From Smittia aterrima (lineage: Eukaryota > Arthropoda > Insecta > Diptera > Chironomidae): 64,000 nt of DNA. The notes beneath the pieces were generated by a model. It made no database searches. It had not been told where the DNA came from and saw only the letters and a program-made list of their open reading frames with translations. Every line of letters begins with the position of its first letter. Within the stretch, counting starts at the first letter, position 1. A program made the translations under genes and the position numbers. The stretch is taken from assembly GCA_033063855.1 (NCBI GenBank), contig CP093830.1:8928854-8992853 (forward strand). The letters run 5' to 3'. Positions 58,901 to 64,000 of the stretch are shown here, piece after piece.

Positions 58901-61900
58901 CATGCGCCGTATGGCTTTAAACTAAACGTTGCACAAACACAACGTTCGAGTGGATGAACTCTGAGTCATAAAGCTGCAAAGCAGATTGTTGAGAAATGCT
59001 TTTAATCAATTGGTGTTAGCTAACAAAATCGTTTGCGAAATTTACTCTAACAATTGTCAACATGCAGATTCTGCGATTAAAATTAAAAATAAATTATAGC
59101 CCTCGCCTTAAGCATTTACAAATGGTCATTATTTCGTCAAATGTTACTTTCAAAAAATTAAAATTGTAGGTTGAACAGCTGCTCGAGATCAGGGAGAAAT
59201 TCGATACTTTTCGAGTTTACGAATGGAAAAAGAAGGAACATGAATCCACTTCTTATCCACTGAGCAAACGAAAATACAGAGAAGAGCTCCGCTGAATTTG
59301 TTTAGAACGATATACTCTCTCTCTCCCCCACAAAAATAAACAGACTGTCGCTATCAATGTTGGGAACCGCGAATTGAAATTAATTTGATGTTGTTGCCTC
59401 CGCTTAGAACTTAATTCAACAATTTATTATTCGGGAAAAGAAAATAAAAATGTAGCGAGAACATTTTCGACACATTTATCAGTCTTAGCAAAGTTCGTTT
59501 CCTTCCTCGATAGTCGTCATCAGAAGTAAAGATGTTTACCAACCAGAGACAGAACTCTGTGTTTGTCATTTAAAAAAGAAAAGTTGTGACAGAAATCGCT
59601 TCAAGATCACATGTTTGCGAACTTCGTTAGAAAAAAGAACGAAGCGAATGTTTGAACAAATAACATAATTTCGTTCAAGGCAAAGCATTTGTCGCTGCGG
59701 TGGCTTAGTTTGGGGCTTAGAGAGAAAAAAAAACTATGAAATGGGTCGTCAAGTCCTACGATATTCAGTTCAAGCACGATCAGCATGAGTTTAAATATTT
59801 TTTTGATAAAAAGAACATAACGGAGAGATGTAAGCGACAAACAACACATTTAAATAAGTTTCCAGATGTTTTTAGATTTTTGGGAAATAAAAGAATAAAG
59901 AATGTCGGTTTAGGCTGACAAGTTGAGTCGCCGAAATTCGAATCACGTTGATCAGAGGAAAAAACTTTTCCGTCGATGCGATCTTTCATTACTCATCGAA
60001 GAAAGAAGAAGAAGCAAAATCACACTCACATCATTTGAATGCGTTGATATTGAATCGAAGCTGTTATCCATAATGGAACGAAGAAAAACTCTTTTTGTTA
60101 TGAATGCATAAAACTCGTCTAGTTCATTAAGCTTCAATTGATTATCTGTTTAATTTTTTGTTTGCCAAACGATTCTCTCTTGTTCAATCACACAAACACA
60201 CTTCACTTGATTATTATTCCTTTGGCGACAAAGGGCTCTCGCATCGATGAAATTGTTTTCGAGAGAAATCTTGACTCTTTGCCCTGCGACTTACACAATT
60301 GAGCTAATATTCCTCGGTTAAGGCACTAATGCATTCATCTCATTAAACTCACATGTGAAATATATTTTCTCTTCTTTCTTATTTTTCTTTCTCTTCTATG
60401 TGGTCACCAAGAAGTGAGGAAAGTAATAAATCGAGACGCTGGTCCTATTATTGTAACGTCAAGAATAATACTGAATGAATAAAGGAAGTTTGAAAATGGC
60501 TTTGGCCCGTGTCGAGAATATATAAAAACATAATGCGGGTTAGTGTATGTTCTCGTAGCGATAGGCAACATATCTAAAGCCGACGAGTGTGAGTATTAGT
60601 TGTCGTCACACATCCAGACGCATTTATGTAGAAATAAATGAGTTAGCATATATTCTCCAGAACCGCGCGCGCTAGTGTGAATTTCATGGTTATTTTTAAT
60701 CATCAACGTGCTGCTTCAACGAGGAGAGAAGTCTTAAACCTTATAAAACTTATTTTGTGCAACGTTTTGTACTTTGAGCTATTTTCGGCTGAGTGCAAGA
60801 ACGAAATCGAGGGTAACTCAGCGTTACTGCATAAAAAAACACAGAAAGAACTCCTCCATCGCGACCAGAGAGTTTTATTAAATGATGTGAGAGGAATGAT
60901 TGTTTAAACGAATTTATTAAAGCGCTCATTGCAAAGTTCCATTAAAGATTCAACTCGTTTGTTGTTGCCTAGAGGCGTCAATTCAATTCGAAGAAATCCG
61001 AGAATAAAAATCATTTCACATTGCGAAATGGAAAAGCCGTTTTCCAATGAGAATGACTCATCGACCGTCTTTACAACAGATTCATGCATTAAACATTTCC
61101 TCTCTTTTCTTATTTTCCCCGATGGATACGGCAGCAAGGGGAATCCATTAGGTCGTGGCAGACAGAAATTGTTATGGGGTTGGATCAAGGATGACTCATG
61201 TCGAGTTTTATCAACAATCGCTTACCCAAAAAAAAGAGAGAGAAAAATTGTTCCATTGAAAATGATGAATTTGTTTCCTTAACCGTTCCGATCCCCAGTG
61301 GAAACTTATACTTTCGTTTCGTTGTGTACATTCACCCACATACGAGACGACTTCTCGTAACTTTCGTTTATTGAATCCGTTGATGACTTTCAAAATGAAT
61401 TCAATGGAAGAAGCGACACTCGATTGATTTAATATTCATGCATTCGAAGACGGCTTTTCATGCTCCCACGCAACTTATTTAGCTTCGTGTGTTCAATGAA
61501 CCAAGAATAACTTTCCATAGACGAACAGCCGGAAGCGCGAGAACTTTTTCATTAGTGCGTGATCAAAATTCGTAAATCAGTTGAACGACAAAATGATCGA
61601 CCAATTATAGTTAAAGTTAAACAAAAAATTATTGAATAGCCATTGCAGTTTAGAGATTAGTCACGGAATAGATTTCTTCTCGTTTCAGTACAAAAGCTTT
61701 TCGAGTTTATTGTTCAATCGAGAGCAGATGTTTCACTTGATATTCGATCTGAGTGTCTCGGATTTTTGGGCACACGTGAACATTTATTTTATAACAAGAA
61801 GAAGGAGAAAAAAAAGTTTTTATGTTTTGTACGGCAGGTGGTTGATACTTAATGGATGATGATGATGGCATACAGTTTAAGGAGTTTGTTGTCATGCTTA

Positions 61901-61967
61901 CCCCAATCAACGTATCGAGCTCTCCCAGCCAGTCGTTCAAAAGTTTATCCGGATCGTCGTGAGACAT
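55952..61967 (-). CDS. pico: Pico, MRL-family (RIAM/lamellipodin) RA-PH adaptor
   Basis: Cytoplasmic adaptor linking Ras-family GTPases, phosphoinositides and Ena/VASP to actin growth. Five exons (61967-61902, 58767-58351, 58286-58130, 58071-57828, 57764-55952) give 898 aa. The N-terminal helix DPDKLLNDWLGELDTLIGGL resembles the talin-binding site of RIAM. A Ser-rich region follows, then the RA domain (KIQLALQKLEHASIRRLFVK to RVLFAKRPDRVSLFFSPEKY) joined directly to a PH domain (LEGSLYLKSESKKGWKRFHF, ending KWIMCCRIAKYGKTLVEN). The long disordered tail has EVH1 and SH3 ligands: SLPPPPPEQL, HAPPVPQKT, KPPPLPPLRN and GPPVPRRS. The first intron is 3.1 kb; other introns are about 60 nt. Further 5' UTR exons may lie beyond 61967. 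Confidence 0.93.
58768..61901 (-). other. First coding intron of pico (3.1 kb)
   Basis: No nested gene could be supported. The longest open frame (60929-61282, plus, 117 codons) is basic and low in features, and overlaps a 94-codon frame on the other strand. Alternative promoters of pico could lie here. Confidence 0.55.
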
Positions 61968-64000
61968 TGATTGTGTTTCTTGATGCGAGAGTCTCAAATC
62001 TGAAAGAAAAGTTGAAATGGAATTAAAGTTTTTGAATATTTGATTGCAAATTCTAGTTGCGACTAAATTAAGGAATTTTCTTCATTGTCGAAGTCGAACG
62101 AGAAGTTAAAGATCATCTGATAACATAGGCAAATCGCTTTAAAGTATTCGAGAGCTTAACATAGGCTTACGAGGAATTTTCTATCCTTTCGCAATCGTGT
62201 TGCGTCTTCTTGTTAGCAGAAATATTTCTGCACGACTGGAAGTCCATTCATTAAGTTTATCAAACACGTAGTTTTAAAAAAAGATTTTCATGGTGGAAAC
62301 TGCACGGCTCATGAAACTACTTTTGCATTTAAATTTATTGGACAGTTTTTTTTTATTTTATTTCTTGCGCAATTCTTTACAGACTTGCAGCTTTGTGTTG
62401 GCGGAAGACACACAAACGAGTAGTTTTGCAAGGCGCCAAACGAGAAGATATAAAGTTATTGAGTGCGGCATATGTTCCTCTAAACGAATCATTAGACGAC
62501 GCAGCTTAAACAAAATGATTTCGTGGCGACATAATAATTAGCGCGAAACTCGAAAGTTATTAAATGTCGGAGTCTATTTTCAGAGAGATGAATGATACTT
62601 GAACGGATTGTCGTGCCCTACATCACGCCCTGCTTAAGTCGCGACAGTAAAAGCTTGAGAAAACTATTGTATGATTAATTTAATAGTTTTAATCCAACGG
62701 CGTCAGGATAGCTCGACGATATTTCATCTTCTGCATCTGTAATTGCAGCTTCGCGTACTCAATTGTTCAGTCCTACACTCTCGAGAAAATTTACAGCTTA
62801 TTCTCCTTAATATAATATTCAAACAAGCAAATATTTATGACTTCAAGTGCAATACTTTTTCTCCACTCACACAGAAATCGTCTCAAGCGCTTGAAAGCGA
62901 CGAGAAGAAATAAAGACGAGAGTTGAGTGAAAAGCAATTTCTCCAAAGGTTCTTAAATGCATAGCAAAGACAAAAGATGTCAATAGGGTTTCAATGGAGA
63001 GCGAAGATGTAAGAGGTTCAAAATGTAACAACATGAAGAGGATTGGTGTGCCGCTATGTTCTAAATTCTAAGAATTGTCGTGAAATTCGACAAAGCGCAT
63101 TCATTGTCTTCAGAAAGACAACACAACGAATGCGACGAAAAAAAAGTTTAGTTTATTCTAAATTAGGAGGCAGACGAAAGGCATTCCACAAACGATTTGG
63201 GATGAAGAGAGAATTTGGATCTGTCGATGCTGTTACGGAGATTGTGTTTGCTTGCCATATATGGCCGAGACCAACAAAAACGAAAAATATTGTTTATTGT
63301 TACTTATAAAAGAAATTTTTCGAAAAAAATATGTCGAAGCATAAATGAAATATTTATTCAAATGTTCGTGCTTAGCGCTTCTTGTGAACTGAAAGTCTCA
63401 CAAGTCAAGTCAAGGCGTCTTTATCGAACTGTAATAAACATAAATGGATCAAAAATTATTAAAACTCATAAATAATTCTTCTGACCACAATCTCACGGCT
63501 TTATTTCATTTATGTGGATTAAGAGTTGTTTGTCAACTACGTTTGCTTTCTTGTGGAGGATGTGAGGAGGCGATAAGACAAATCGTAAAGTTGCGGAGGA
63601 GTCAAGAAATTATTATTTGATCAACGTAACTTGCGAACACGCTCTTCAAATAATTTAGAAATCAAAGCAAAGTCCGTATCAGTTTAAAAAAGAAATCACA
63701 ATTGTGATCAAAGCAAAACACATGATGCCCAAAAAAAGAGTTGATGGGTTCAAATCTCGTTCAGCATATTTTTTATTTTTATATTTCGGCGAAGGCGCAA
63801 TGGGTTCGTGTTGGAAGTGAGAAGCATTCGATAAAGCAATTTCGGAAGACGAAGGAAAACTTTATGGCAGTAAAAATGTTCTTCGCATTCCTCGCTCCGT
63901 CGGTTCTTGATTATTATATTTTTTTTTCGCTAACTTCTTATCTTATCGCCTTTTCTCCCATTTTAATGTGTTTTTCTCTGTGTCGCACACTTTGCGCGGT
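61968..64000. other. Upstream flank of pico, no gene seen
   Basis: Presumed pico 5' UTR, promoter or a further intron. Open frames at 62290-62541 and 63043-63475 (plus) are short with no family match. Confidence 0.5.

Noticed and set aside
60929..61282. 117-codon plus-strand open frame inside the pico intron
   Set aside because: No domain, signal peptide, codon pattern or splice partner; a 94-codon frame overlaps it on the other strand.

Overview
This is insect nuclear DNA, most likely from a nematoceran fly (Diptera); a chironomid or related midge is my inference. The signs are a low GC content, many introns of only 55-75 bases, a rhabdomeric UV opsin with a fly-type rhodopsin core promoter, and the cuticle and gut genes Knickkopf and peritrophin. 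I see no tRNA or rRNA gene, transposon or CRISPR array. All genes are spliced. I rebuilt exons by hand from GT-AG sites and reading phase. For 12 of the 13 genes, and for every alternative transcript, the listed exon lengths were summed and are divisible by three. For the SLC7 gene the lengths also sum to a whole number of codons.

Layout. 1.8-4.4 kb (-): SLC7/LAT amino-acid transporter. 5.6-7.65 kb (-): protein with a mitochondria-eating-protein (Mieap) type C-terminus. 8.7-10.3 kb (+): UV opsin. 11.2-14.9 kb (+): multi-CUB surface protein. 16.8-18.3 kb (-): peritrophin with three chitin-binding domains. 18.9-22.3 kb (-): OSGIN-like flavoprotein. 23.7-26.1 kb (+): Cyclin L. 26.1-30.5 kb: no gene found. 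30.5-37.5 kb (-): Syntaxin 1A. 39.0-39.7 kb (+): Ran. 40.1-42.5 kb (-): SLC36 transporter. 46.3-49.0 kb (+): twins (PP2A B55). 50.4-52.8 kb (+): Knickkopf. 52.9-55.2 kb (-): Fem-1. 56.0-62.0 kb (-): pico (RIAM/lamellipodin family). The genes are ordinary unlinked housekeeping, neuronal and cuticle genes; there is no operon logic.

The most unusual locus is Syntaxin 1A. After the exon ending in the zero-layer glutamine, the gene carries two alternative exons of identical length (111 nt) for the second half of the SNARE helix. These are followed by five alternative last exons, each encoding a complete membrane anchor with its own stop. All junctions are phase 0, so up to ten t-SNARE proteins can be made by choice of exon. 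Other points of interest are two alternative N-termini in the SLC36 gene, a rhodopsin core site plus TATA box in front of the opsin, a His/Cys-rich metal-site-like segment in the CUB protein, a possible ratchet or poison splice point in Cyclin L, and a CCAAT palindrome in the gene-free region.
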